This document shows, in pieces, positions 14,510-25,989 of a stretch of 64,000 nt of DNA. The notes beneath the pieces were generated by a model. It did not search any database. It had not been told where the DNA came from and was given only the letters and a program-made list of their open reading frames with translations. The first letter of the stretch is position 1; each line of letters begins with the position of its first letter. The stretch lies in assembly GCF_002355535.1 (NCBI RefSeq), contig NZ_AP017457.1, positions 806,001 through 870,000 of the forward strand, read 5' to 3'. Made by a program: the position numbers and the translations under genes. This stretch comes from Aurantimicrobium minutum. Lineage in GTDB: Bacteria; Actinomycetota; Actinomycetes; Actinomycetales; Microbacteriaceae.

Positions 14510-15935
14510 GCTCACCACCTACTCTCACAACCCGATCGGCAAGAGCAGAAACAAGAGCCTCATCATGAGTGATGGTAACGATGGCATGGCCCTCATCACG
14601 AAGCTCACTCAGCAGCTTCACCATCTGTGACCAGGTTGCGGCATCCTGGCCAAAGGTAGGCTCGTCCAAAATCAGCACCGCAGGTTGTGCAGCTAATGCA
14701 GTTCCTACAGATAGTCGTCGCTGTTGCCCACCAGAGAGCGTAAATGGATGCGCATCCGCCAGATCTGAAAGATGTAACCGTTGCATGAGCGAATCGACGA
14801 GAGTAAGGATCTGGGTCTCTGGAAGTTTCAGCGCCCTCGGCCCAGCCGAGAGTTCTTCTCGAACAGTTGCTGCAATAAATTGATGTTCGGGTGCCTGGAA
14901 GACACTGCCAATACGGCTCAAGAGTTCGCGGGAGCGCCATTGAATGGGTTCATCCGATCGTGCAGTTCCACGCAGCTGTGCAGTAGCAACAACCTTGCCT
15001 GATGGCGCGGGTATGAGCCCACCTAAAGTCAAGGCGAGAGCGGTTTTCCCAGCACCATTGGGTCCCATGATGGCCAAGACTTCACCGGCGTGAACATCGA
15101 GGTCCGCAACGGGAAGGGGGGCTGTAGAACCCGGATATCCGACCTCAAGTTGTTGGGTTATGAGGAGTGTTTCCCCTGTTGTACCTCGGCGCGGAACTGG
15201 TTTGGTCACATGCGGGAGCCAAATGCCAGTCTTCTCGAACTCACTAGCTTTCTCCTGGGGTAACTGTGCCGGCGGCCCATCCCACATCACACCGTTTCGC
15301 CCCAGCACAATAATGCGCGTGGCAAAATCCCACCACAGCTCCACACGATGCTCAACCATCACGATGGTTGCACCGGTAGCATCAACGACCTTGGTTAACG
15401 CATTCTTCAATGCGAGAGCTCCTGCAGGATCAAGATTTGCCGTGGGCTCATCTAGGGCAATGATTTCTGGTTGCATTGCCAGTACACCAGCTAATGCCAG
15501 TCTCTGTTTTTGACCGCCGGATAATGCGGAAGTTGAGTGGTTGAGTGGAACATTCAGCCCGACAAGATCACAGGCTGCCTCCACTCTCTGCCAGATTTCT
15601 TCACGAGGAATGCCGAGATTTTCACAACCAAAAGCAACATCGTCACCGACGCGTTCCAAAATGACTTGGTTCTCTGGATCTTGTAACACGAGACCAATGC
15701 GACCACGGGAATTGAGCGGGGGCAGCCCATTGAGTAGGACGGAACCCTGTTCTGTTCCCTCATCCTCACCGAGCACACCCGCGAAGGCCCTGAGTAGGGT
15801 ACTTTTACCCACACCAGAGGCCCCAAGGAGCAGAACCCGCTCGCCCTGAGCAATCTCGCAAGAGATATTGCTCAGCGTAGGGGTAGAGCGGGCAGCGTAC
15901 TGCCAGCCCCACTCCTGCGCTGAAAGAGTTGCCAC
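14496..15935 (-). CDS. ykoD: ECF transporter ATPase with two fused nucleotide-binding domains (YkoD-like)
   Basis: The 479-residue protein is a tandem of two ABC domains. Domain 1 has Walker A GASGVGKST (38-46), signature LSGGQKQRLALAG and IIALDEPTANLD. Domain 2 (from about residue 255) has GPNGAGKTA, signature LSGGQQRRLSVG and VLILDEPTFGQD. It replaces the separate EcfA and EcfA' subunits and powers uptake. The GTG start directly abuts the ykoE stop (TAG-GTG) with only a weak ribosome site, so translation is probably coupled. The order E-D-C is that of B. subtilis ykoFEDC, without ykoF. Confidence 0.94.
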   Translation of the reverse strand: MATLSAQEWGWQYAARSTPTLSNISCEIAQGERVLLLGASGVGKSTLLRAFAGVLGEDEGTEQGSVLLNGLPPLNSRGRIGLVLQDPENQVILERVGDDVAFGCENLGIPREEIWQRVEAACDLVGLNVPLNHSTSALSGGQKQRLALAGVLAMQPEIIALDEPTANLDPAGALALKNALTKVVDATGATIVMVEHRVELWWDFATRIIVLGRNGVMWDGPPAQLPQEKASEFEKTGIWLPHVTKPVPRRGTTGETLLITQQLEVGYPGSTAPLPVADLDVHAGEVLAIMGPNGAGKTALALTLGGLIPAPSGKVVATAQLRGTARSDEPIQWRSRELLSRIGSVFQAPEHQFIAATVREELSAGPRALKLPETQILTLVDSLMQRLHLSDLADAHPFTLSGGQQRRLSVGTALAAQPAVLILDEPTFGQDAATWSQMVKLLSELRDEGHAIVTITHDEALVSALADRVVRVGGEHVLD

Positions 15936-16520
15936 CTAGCTGATACGCCCTGCAGCGAATCTGCTCAGTGCCCCAGCCCTGGCTAAACCTCGAACAATAA
16001 ACCAGGACATCAATCCGCCGATGACGGCACCAGAAATCACCCCACAGATGACATAAGTGACCTGGAATCCGAAGTCGACACCGGGGTACCAAACAACTAA
16101 GTCATTGATACTCATCGCGACACCCGCTCCAGCACCAGCAAACACAGCTGTAAAAACAGACCAGTTGGCGTAGAGGAATAGGGCAAAGACAATCTCAGCA
16201 CCGAGGCCTTGAACAAGACCTGAGATGAGCGTTCCAAAGCCCCACTGGCTACCCAACAGCGCTGAAACGGTTGCTGCAATGAGTTCGGTATAGATTGCGG
16301 CGCCAGGCTTGCGGATGATCAAACCACCCAGGACAGCGGCGAACAGCCACCCACCACCGAGTAGTGCAGTGAAGCCTGGTGTTGCAGACAGTGCTGCCGA
16401 GAGTGGCCCATAGGCCAAACCCCAGGCCCAGAAAATGATGCCGGATGCGACACCAATCACACTTGCGACGACGATATCGACAACGCGCCAGCGGTACTTA
16501 CTTACAGTTGTTGCGTGCAC
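15936..16520 (-). CDS. ykoE: ECF substrate-binding subunit for a thiamine precursor (YkoE-like)
   Basis: The 194-residue membrane protein has about six helices and matches YkoE in length and pattern (GVASGIIFWAWG, then QWGFGTLISGLVQGLGAE). YkoE is the specificity subunit predicted for hydroxymethylpyrimidine or a related thiamine moiety. The TPP riboswitch directly upstream fits this role. The GTG at 16520 has AAAGGGG eight bases before it, and this site lies inside a predicted sequestering stem of the riboswitch. It is the first gene of the E-D-C-kinase operon. Confidence 0.92.
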   Translation of the reverse strand: MHATTVSKYRWRVVDIVVASVIGVASGIIFWAWGLAYGPLSAALSATPGFTALLGGGWLFAAVLGGLIIRKPGAAIYTELIAATVSALLGSQWGFGTLISGLVQGLGAEIVFALFLYANWSVFTAVFAGAGAGVAMSINDLVVWYPGVDFGFQVTYVICGVISGAVIGGLMSWFIVRGLARAGALSRFAAGRIS

Positions 16521-16668
16521 TTGCGTGCCCCTTTCGGTTGAAATGAGGGCACGGGATTATTCGTTGAGAATGCCTCCCTGCGCTGGCATGATCCAGATCA
16601 GGTTCGACGGTCGAAAGTTACGAAACTTTCCTCTCAGCCCGGTGTACCGGACTCCCGTGTTCGTTCAA
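16521..16668 (-). promoter_or_regulatory. TPP riboswitch (THI element) with RBS-sequestering expression platform
   Basis: Read on the minus strand, the aptamer (about 16566-16664) has CGGGAGTCC, the P3 stem CCGG-TACA-CCGG, conserved CTGAGAGG, then GAACCTGATCTGG, ATCATGCCAGCG and CAGGGAGG, all hallmarks of the TPP class. Downstream, CGTGCCC (16547-16553) can pair with GGGCACG (16524-16530), covering the ykoE Shine-Dalgarno. CACGGG at the aptamer 5' end (16654-16659) is complementary to CCCGTG (16550-16555) and would compete with that stem. TPP binding is expected to repress translation. The aptamer overlaps the dinB 3' end, and the dinB TGA lies in CTGAGA. Confidence 0.95.
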
Positions 16669-17863
16669 TCTTACGCAAGAACGAGGCGGGACGAACACTA
16701 TCGGGGCCAAACTTTTCTCCCACCTGATCCATCACAATCTCTGCTTCTTTCCAGGCGTCAGCCTCGTCGCCCCACAACGAGAGTTGTTGCGTACCTGCAT
16801 CCACCAAGGATGCAGCGCGAACACCAATGAGACGAATCGCTCTGCCGCCGGTTTTGAGCTCGTCGAGAAGTTCACACACCACCTTGTGTATTTCTCGTCC
16901 GACACTGGTTGCTTCTGGCAGTGTGCGACTGCGGGTGAGCGATTCAAAGTCTGAGAACGTGACCTTCAAGCCGATTGTTCGAGCCTCGAGCTGCGCTTTG
17001 CGCAGCTGGGCTCCAACATGGTCGGCTTGGAACAACAGTGTGGCTTTGAGCTTCACAGCGTCCGTGACGTCCTCATTGAAGGTGTGTTCTTTGCCAATGC
17101 TTTTTTCTGCCCGCTGGGTTGATACTGGGCGCGGGTCCCGCGCCCACGACAATTCATAGAGGTGGGTCCCTGCGGCCTGGCCTAGTGCTGAAATCAAACT
17201 AGCTGGAGGCGACTGGGCAATATCTGCAACAGTGTGTAACCCTCGCTTGTGCAACACCTCAGCTGTTTTCTTGCCCACACCCCAGATTGCTTCAATTGGG
17301 AGGGGATGCAAAAAAGCCAACGTTTCTTCTTCTGGAATAACCAGCAAGCCGTTAGGTTTCGACTTTGTTGAGGCAAGCTTTGCCACAAACTTTGTACTCG
17401 CTACTCCCACAGAGCAGGGCAATCCCGTCTCATCACGAACACGATCTTTTATTTGCTGGGCAATCTGTTCTGGAGTGCCAAAAATTTTCTGTGCACCTGA
17501 GACATCCAAAAAAGCTTCGTCGATAGAAAGCTGTTCAACGACGGGCGTGAAGTCATAAAAGATAGACATCACTTTCTTGGAATACGCCCGATACTTCTCA
17601 AAGTGGGGTTCTAAAACAATGACATCTGGGCACAGCCGCTTGGCAGTGACTAACGGCATCGCCGAACGAATACCTAAAGCCCTAGCTTCATAGGTTGCAC
17701 TCGTGACAACAGAGCGCGGCGAATCGTGTGCAACAACTGCAGGTTTGCCGGCAACTTCGGGTCGATCCAATACCTCCACGGACGCGAAGAACGCGTCCAT
17801 GTCGATGTGAAGAATGTTAGGCGCGGTTCCACCTAGAAGCGAGACCGAATGCGAGGGTTGCAC
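16634..17863 (-). CDS. dinB: DNA polymerase IV (Y-family)
   Basis: The 409-residue translesion polymerase has metal-binding motif HIDMDAFFASVE near the start, SIDEAFLDVSG with the catalytic Asp-Glu, helix-hairpin-helix IWGVGKKTAEVL and a little-finger domain. It bypasses damaged bases at the cost of fidelity. GTG 17863 is preferred because GGAG lies six bases upstream; the longer ORF from TTG 17941 has no such site. The start is 47 nt inside a small membrane protein gene. The last about 10 codons (ending ERTRESGTPG) are also the 5' strand of the TPP riboswitch. No SOS box was recognised. Confidence 0.93.
   Translation of the reverse strand: MQPSHSVSLLGGTAPNILHIDMDAFFASVEVLDRPEVAGKPAVVAHDSPRSVVTSATYEARALGIRSAMPLVTAKRLCPDVIVLEPHFEKYRAYSKKVMSIFYDFTPVVEQLSIDEAFLDVSGAQKIFGTPEQIAQQIKDRVRDETGLPCSVGVASTKFVAKLASTKSKPNGLLVIPEEETLAFLHPLPIEAIWGVGKKTAEVLHKRGLHTVADIAQSPPASLISALGQAAGTHLYELSWARDPRPVSTQRAEKSIGKEHTFNEDVTDAVKLKATLLFQADHVGAQLRKAQLEARTIGLKVTFSDFESLTRSRTLPEATSVGREIHKVVCELLDELKTGGRAIRLIGVRAASLVDAGTQQLSLWGDEADAWKEAEIVMDQVGEKFGPDSVRPASFLRKIERTRESGTPG
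16668..16673 (-). promoter_or_regulatory. Candidate -10 for the riboswitch transcript, inside dinB
   Basis: TAAGAT on the minus strand would place the transcript start near 16661, just before the aptamer 5' strand CACGGG. The -35 region (GTTCGT-like) is poor. The operon may instead be read through from dinB. Confidence 0.35.
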
Positions 17864-17981
17864 CGAGAACTCCAGCGGCGAAGATCCATGCGCCGTATTC
17901 GGGGTAAGCGAATGCCTGTCCCATGGTCCAGCAGGAGCCAACAGAAAGTGCCATCACGACGATAAACAAGAGAACTCGCAT
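17817..17981 (-). CDS. Small membrane protein (54 aa) overlapping the dinB start
   Basis: Reading the minus strand from ATG 17981 gives 54 residues (MRVLLFIVVMALSVGSC..., ending ASRWNRA) and a TAA. Hydrophobic segments at about 3-24 and 31-50 are separated by a short loop with AYPEYGAW, and a positive C-terminus follows: a two-helix hairpin or a signal plus one helix. AAGGAG is five bases before the ATG, which supports real translation. It overlaps dinB by 47 nt in another frame, so translation of the two is probably coupled. No function is known. Confidence 0.65.
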   Translation of the reverse strand: MRVLLFIVVMALSVGSCWTMGQAFAYPEYGAWIFAAGVLGATLAFGLASRWNRA

Positions 17982-18000
17982 GGAAGCTCCTTCATATCAG

Positions 18001-18016
18001 GGCGTGTGCTCACGCC
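18001..18016 (-). terminator. Short hairpin after gatB
   Basis: GGCGTG/CACGCC with a 4-base loop lies between the gatB stop and the small membrane protein gene. It has no U-tract, so it is weak as a terminator and could equally be part of the leader of the next unit, for which TAAACT at 18029-18034 is a -10 candidate. Confidence 0.35.
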
Positions 18017-18031
18017 AACCACACATTTAGT

Positions 18032-19534
18032 TTAGAGCGCTTCGGCCCGTTCAAGCACGAGTTCACGAACGCGTGCCGCGTCCGCCTTACCCTGCATAGC
18101 CTTCATGACAGCACCAATAACAGCACCAGCTGCCTGAACCTTGCCGTCCTTGATCTTCTCGAGGACATCCGGCTGAGCGGAAAGAGCTTCGTCGATCGCG
18201 GCAATCAGTGCGCCGTCATCACTGACCACAGCAAGACCCTTGGTCTCCACGATCTCACGTGGCGAACCTTCGCCGGCAGCAACTGCTTCAAGGACCTGAC
18301 GAGCCAAACGGTCCGTCAGAGTGCCCTCGTCCACGAGCTGCTGGAGTTCAGCAACCTGCGCAGGTGTGATGTCGATACCGGCATCTCCCTCAGCTGCGTT
18401 AGCCAAACGAGCAATCTCACCCGTCCACCACTTACGTGCTGCCTGAGGAGTAGCACCCGCAGCAACAGTCTCCGTAATCTCGTTAAGCAGACCAGAGTTC
18501 ACCACATCCTGGAATTCCAGGTCGGTGAAACCCCACTCAGCTTTGAGGCGACGACGGCGCTCAGCTGGCTTCTCGGGAAGTGCTGCACGCAACTCTTCAA
18601 TCAAAGCTGGGTCTGGCACTACAGGAAGCAGGTCAGGCTCTGGGAAGTAGCGGTAGTCATCAGCATCAGACTTGGGACGACCGGCGCTGGTTGCTCCGGT
18701 GTCTTCGTGCCAGTGGCGGGTTTCCTGAATGATGGTTCCACCATCAGCAAGGATCTGCGCCTGGCGCTGAATTTCGTAGCGCACTGCCCGCTCAACCGAA
18801 CGCAGGGAGTTCACGTTCTTTGTTTCGGTGCGGGTGCCGAGCTTGTCGGATCCACGAGGACGCAGTGACACGTTTGCGTCACAGCGCAGGTTTCCGCGTT
18901 CCATCTTTGCGTCAGAGATACCGAGAGCCAGGACGATGTCACGAATGGTCGCAACATACGCCTTGGCCAGTTCGGGGGCGTCGTGTTCGGCGCCCTCAAT
19001 CATGCGGGTCACAATCTCCACCAGGGGAACACCAGCACGGTTGTAGTCCACGAGGGAGTATTCCGCGCCCTGAATACGACCGGTGGAACCACCTACGTGG
19101 GTGAGCTTTCCCGCGTCTTCTTCCATGTGAGCACGCTCAATGTCGACCTGGATGATTCGACCGTTAGGCAGCTCTACTTCCACGTTTCCGTTAATCGCGA
19201 TGGGCTCATCAAACTGAGAGATCTGGTAGTTCTTCGCGAGGTCAGGGTAGAAGTAGTTCTTGCGCGCGAAGGAAGAAGATTCTGCAATCTCACAGCCCAG
19301 GGCAAGGCCCAAGCTGATGGAGTAGCGCACAGCTTCTTCGTTCACGACAGGAAGTGAACCAGGCAAACCTAAGCAGGTGGGAGTGATGTTGGTGTTGGGC
19401 TCGCTACCAAAGTTGTTGGGTGCTGCTGAGAACATCTTGGTCTTTGTCGAAAGTTCAACGTGAACTTCAAAACCGAGCACGGGCTCGAACAGTTCGAGCG
19501 CCTTGTCATAGTCCATGAGCTTTGCCTGAGCCAT
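18032..19534 (-). CDS. gatB: Asp-tRNA(Asn)/Glu-tRNA(Gln) amidotransferase subunit B
   Basis: The 500-residue protein has GatB hallmarks: [34 protein letters not shown], then [27 protein letters not shown] and [12 protein letters not shown], and a C-terminal YqeY-like tail domain. GatB binds and phosphorylates the misacylated tRNA in the GatCAB complex, which converts Glu-tRNA(Gln) to Gln-tRNA(Gln). The ATG at 19534 shares a base with the gatA stop (TAATG); the upstream extension of the open frame runs back into gatA and is rejected. Confidence 0.97.
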   Translation of the reverse strand: MAQAKLMDYDKALELFEPVLGFEVHVELSTKTKMFSAAPNNFGSEPNTNITPTCLGLPGSLPVVNEEAVRYSISLGLALGCEIAESSSFARKNYFYPDLAKNYQISQFDEPIAINGNVEVELPNGRIIQVDIERAHMEEDAGKLTHVGGSTGRIQGAEYSLVDYNRAGVPLVEIVTRMIEGAEHDAPELAKAYVATIRDIVLALGISDAKMERGNLRCDANVSLRPRGSDKLGTRTETKNVNSLRSVERAVRYEIQRQAQILADGGTIIQETRHWHEDTGATSAGRPKSDADDYRYFPEPDLLPVVPDPALIEELRAALPEKPAERRRRLKAEWGFTDLEFQDVVNSGLLNEITETVAAGATPQAARKWWTGEIARLANAAEGDAGIDITPAQVAELQQLVDEGTLTDRLARQVLEAVAAGEGSPREIVETKGLAVVSDDGALIAAIDEALSAQPDVLEKIKDGKVQAAGAVIGAVMKAMQGKADAARVRELVLERAEAL

Positions 19535-21042
19535 TAGAGCGCCCCTCCCTTGAGTTCTGGTGCTTGGCTGATCAACGTGTGACCCCACTTCTGTTCCAGC
19601 AGAGCTTCGAGTGCGCCACCAACGTTATACAGGCGTGCATCTTCACGAGCGGGGGCAAGGAATTGGATGCCGACAGGTAATCCGTCCTCGTCCGCGAGAC
19701 CAGCAGGAATGCTGATGCCAGGAATACCTGCCATGTTGGCAGGAATGGTCGCAACATCTCCACGCCACATTGCAACGGGGTCGTCGAGCTGTTCACCGAG
19801 CTTCCACGCCGTGGTGGGTGCAGTGGGCGAAGCCAGAACGTCAACCTTGCTAAACGCATCTGCAAAGTCGCGCTGCACGAGCGTGCGCACCTTCTGAGCA
19901 GAGCCGTAGTACGCGTCGTAGTACCCAGCAGAAAGTGCATAGGTACCCAAGATGATGCGTCGCTTTACTTCAGCACCGAAACCAGCTTCACGGGTTGCAG
20001 ACATCACCTGCTCCACGGTTCCACCGCCTTCAGGGGTTACACGCAGGCCAAAGCGAACGGAGTCAAACTTGGCCAAGTTGCTGGATGCTTCCGCAGGAAG
20101 GATCAAGTAATACGCAGCAACCGCATATTCCAGGCTGGGCAAAGAAACAGGAACAATTTCTGCACCATTTTCTTTGAGAAGTTCCAGAGCATCGTGGAAA
20201 CGAGCAAGAACACCAGGCTGGAAGCCCTCACCGTCGAGCTGTTCGATAACACCAATCTTGAGGCCTGCAACGTTGGCATTCTTGACTGCTTCCACAAAGG
20301 AAGGCCATTCGTCCTTCAGTGAGGTGCTGTCATGCACATCGTGACCCTTGATCACATCGTGCAGCAAGGCAGAGTCCATTACGGTTCGGGTAACGGGACC
20401 AATCTGGTCCAGGCTGGATGCCAGAGCAATAGCACCGTAACGAGAAACACCACCGTAGGTAGGCTTCACGCCCACAGTTCCCGTGATGTGTGCGGGCTGG
20501 CGAATAGAACCACCCGTGTCTGAACCTAAAGCGAGAGGAGCTTCATACGCGGCCACTGCTGCAGCAGAACCACCACCGGAACCGCCAGGAATACGGTCCA
20601 AATCCCACGGGTTACGTGTTGGACCATATGCGGAGTGTTCGGTGGAAGACCCCATAGCGAACTCATCCATGTTGGTCTTACCCAGAGGCACCAACCCTGC
20701 TTCACGGACTTTGGTCACCACGGTGGCGTCATAAGGTGACATCCACCCTTCAAGAATCTTGGAACCCGAGGTGGAGGGCATATCGGTAGTTACGAGAACA
20801 TCTTTAATGGCGATGGGAACACCATCGAGAGAACTCAGTGGTGCTCCAGCAGCACGGCGTGCATCTGAAGCTTTCGCTGCTTCTAACGACACCTCAGCGT
20901 TGACATGCAAGAAAGCATTGAGGTCGCCATCAACTTCAGCAATACGGTCGAGGTGTGCCTGGGTGATCTCAACAGAAGTTGTGGTTCCCGCCGCGAGCAT
21001 TTCTGCGAGCTCGGCAGCAGTTTTGTGAATGAGGTCAGACAT
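19534..21042 (-). CDS. gatA: Asp/Glu-tRNA amidotransferase subunit A
   Basis: The 502-residue amidase-signature enzyme has the catalytic Lys in [10 protein letters not shown], the glycine/serine block [13 protein letters not shown] and the Ser-cisSer region [12 protein letters not shown] with the nucleophilic Ser. It releases ammonia from glutamine and passes it to GatB. The length is typical. It follows gatC by 2 nt and precedes gatB with one shared base, giving the full gatC-gatA-gatB operon. This indicates that the organism lacks a glutaminyl- or asparaginyl-tRNA synthetase, or uses the indirect route for at least one. Confidence 0.98.
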   Translation of the reverse strand: MSDLIHKTAAELAEMLAAGTTTSVEITQAHLDRIAEVDGDLNAFLHVNAEVSLEAAKASDARRAAGAPLSSLDGVPIAIKDVLVTTDMPSTSGSKILEGWMSPYDATVVTKVREAGLVPLGKTNMDEFAMGSSTEHSAYGPTRNPWDLDRIPGGSGGGSAAAVAAYEAPLALGSDTGGSIRQPAHITGTVGVKPTYGGVSRYGAIALASSLDQIGPVTRTVMDSALLHDVIKGHDVHDSTSLKDEWPSFVEAVKNANVAGLKIGVIEQLDGEGFQPGVLARFHDALELLKENGAEIVPVSLPSLEYAVAAYYLILPAEASSNLAKFDSVRFGLRVTPEGGGTVEQVMSATREAGFGAEVKRRIILGTYALSAGYYDAYYGSAQKVRTLVQRDFADAFSKVDVLASPTAPTTAWKLGEQLDDPVAMWRGDVATIPANMAGIPGISIPAGLADEDGLPVGIQFLAPAREDARLYNVGGALEALLEQKWGHTLISQAPELKGGAL

Positions 21043-21044
21043 GA

Positions 21045-21344
21045 TTACTGCTCCTCCCCCAAAATTGCCGACACCTTGAAGCGCGAACCATCGTGCTCGG
21101 GTGCAGAGGCCAATGCCTTGTCGGTAGCAATCACATCAGCGACAACATCGGGACGGTAAACGTTCTTGAGGGGAATGGGGTGGCTGGTTGCAGGCACATC
21201 GGGAGTAGCAACAGCCTGCACAGAAGCAACAGCTTCCATGATCTGGCCCAACTCAGTGGTCATCGTCGCGATTTCCGCGTCGGAAAGGTCAATACGAGCC
21301 AAGTTTGCCAGGTGGCGCACTTGCTCGGCAGAAATGTCAGACAT
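21045..21344 (-). CDS. gatC: Asp/Glu-tRNA amidotransferase subunit C
   Basis: The 99-residue protein has the GatC pattern [17 protein letters not shown] near the N-terminus and RPDVV in the middle. GatC wraps around and stabilises the GatA-GatB pair. The ATG at 21344 has CGGAGA a few bases upstream. It is the first gene of the gat operon, with 49 bp to the ligA stop upstream, so it could be co-transcribed with ligA. Confidence 0.95.
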   Translation of the reverse strand: MSDISAEQVRHLANLARIDLSDAEIATMTTELGQIMEAVASVQAVATPDVPATSHPIPLKNVYRPDVVADVIATDKALASAPEHDGSRFKVSAILGEEQ

Positions 21345-21393
21345 GATTCTCCGTGCACTACAAACGAACCTGAAAGTTCGGGTGATTGAGTAT

Positions 21394-24650
<3,257 letters not shown>

Positions 24651-24656
24651 AAACCA

Positions 24657-24662
24657 AGTTTA
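24657..24662 (-). promoter_or_regulatory. -10 box for leaderless mnmA (TAAACT)
   Basis: On the minus strand TAAACT is followed by TGGTTT and the mnmA ATG. No ribosome-binding site lies between them. Confidence 0.6.
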
Positions 24663-24694
24663 AGCCGTGACCGGGTGCCCCAGCTGACCAAAGC

Positions 24695-25891
24695 CTAGGA
24701 AGTTGTGCCGGCCCTTCGTGCACGCTCATATGCCTCAGGCAGTGCGGCAAAGAATTCTTCAAGTTCTTCTTCGGTTGTGCTGTGACCTAGTGAGACGCGG
24801 ATAGCAGAAGATGCTCCCTTTTCGTCATAGCCCATCGCCAGTAATACGTGGGAAGGCTGCGCCACGCCAGCCTGACATGCTGAACCGGTGGAGACTGAGA
24901 CCCCCATGGCATCAAGCAAGAAGAGTAGGGAATCACTCTGGCAGCCCGGGAAGGTGAAGTTGACGTTGTTATCGAGGCGGTTGACGCGATCACCACTGAG
25001 AACAGCCTCAGGAACCAACTCTTGGATTTTCGAGATTGTGAGATCACGCAGTGTGCTCAATCGCCGAGTTTGCTCAGCAAACCCTTTATCTGTCATCAAC
25101 GCGGCAATAGCCATAGAAGAGATGGCTGGAGCATCGAGTGTTCCACTGCGCAGGCCACGTTGCTGTCCCCCACCATGAATGAGGGGTTCCAGCTGGGCGT
25201 GCCTGCTGGCGATGAGCAGACCGACACCGGGCACGGAACCGAACTTGTGGCCAGAAAGACTCATAGCAACAAGACCAGTTGCTCCTTCTGCACCTGTTTC
25301 TTCGCGCAGCTGGGCAAAGTTGATGGGGATATGGCCAAATGCAGAAACCGCATCGATATGGAGAGGAACCTTGTATTGTGCGGCGAGCGCGGCAACTTCC
25401 GCCGCAGGCTGGATGGTGCCCACCTCGTTATTGGCCCACAACATGGTCATCAGAGCTACAGCACTACCGGCACGCTCGAGCGTCTCTTTAAGTTCAGTGA
25501 CATCTATGCGTCCCAGGCTGTCGACGGGAATCCACTCAAGTACTGCACCCTCGTGCTCTTGCAACCACAACACGGTGTCTAAGGTGGCGTGGTGTTCTGC
25601 TTCAGGAACAATAATGCGGTTGCGCTTAGCGTCTTTCTCAACAGATGCCCGAAAGAGCCCGACGAGGGCGAGGTTGATGGATTCGGTGCCACCGGAGGTA
25701 AAGATGATTTCAATGGGTTCACACCCGAGCACGGTGGCCAGATATTCTCTGGCGTCTTCAACAAGTGCTCGAGCCGCTTGACCGTGGCGGTGAACAGAAG
25801 AGGGGTTTCCTGCCAGGTGGAGGGCATCTGTGAATGCTTGAGCTGCTTCGGGGCGCACTGGAGTGGAGGCGGCATGGTCGAGATAGGCCAC
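24695..25891 (-). CDS. Cysteine desulfurase (NifS/IscS-type)
   Basis: The 398-residue PLP enzyme begins VAYLDHAASTPVRPEA and has the pyridoxal lysine in SLSGHKFGSVPG, the substrate region FTSGGTESINLAL and the active cysteine in SVSTGSACQAG. It takes sulfur from cysteine as a persulfide for tRNA thiolation and possibly Fe-S assembly. GTG 25891 is chosen because GAAGGAGAGGAG lies just upstream, while the ORF extension from 25966 has no such site. The adjacency to mnmA suggests that it supplies 2-thiouridine synthesis. It diverges from glgX. Confidence 0.95.
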   Translation of the reverse strand: MAYLDHAASTPVRPEAAQAFTDALHLAGNPSSVHRHGQAARALVEDAREYLATVLGCEPIEIIFTSGGTESINLALVGLFRASVEKDAKRNRIIVPEAEHHATLDTVLWLQEHEGAVLEWIPVDSLGRIDVTELKETLERAGSAVALMTMLWANNEVGTIQPAAEVAALAAQYKVPLHIDAVSAFGHIPINFAQLREETGAEGATGLVAMSLSGHKFGSVPGVGLLIASRHAQLEPLIHGGGQQRGLRSGTLDAPAISSMAIAALMTDKGFAEQTRRLSTLRDLTISKIQELVPEAVLSGDRVNRLDNNVNFTFPGCQSDSLLFLLDAMGVSVSTGSACQAGVAQPSHVLLAMGYDEKGASSAIRVSLGHSTTEEELEEFFAALPEAYERARRAGTTS

Positions 25892-25976
25892 GGGTGTTCT
25901 CCTCTCCTTCAAGCTGTTGTTGAACCAATTTTCTGCCAGGTCACCGCGTTCGAAACATACTGGCAATGTATCTGGA

Positions 25977-25982
25977 TAGTCT
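25977..25982 (+). promoter_or_regulatory. -10 box for leaderless glgX (TAGTCT)
   Basis: TAGTCT, seven bases, then GTG 25990. The box lies within the longer open frame that begins at ATG 25966, which argues for the shorter start. Confidence 0.55.
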
Positions 25983-25989
25983 ATTTCGA

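Noticed and set aside
25966-25989. Upstream ATG for glgX
   Set aside because: The TAGTCT box lies within this stretch, and the N-terminus from GTG 25990 agrees with GlgX proteins.
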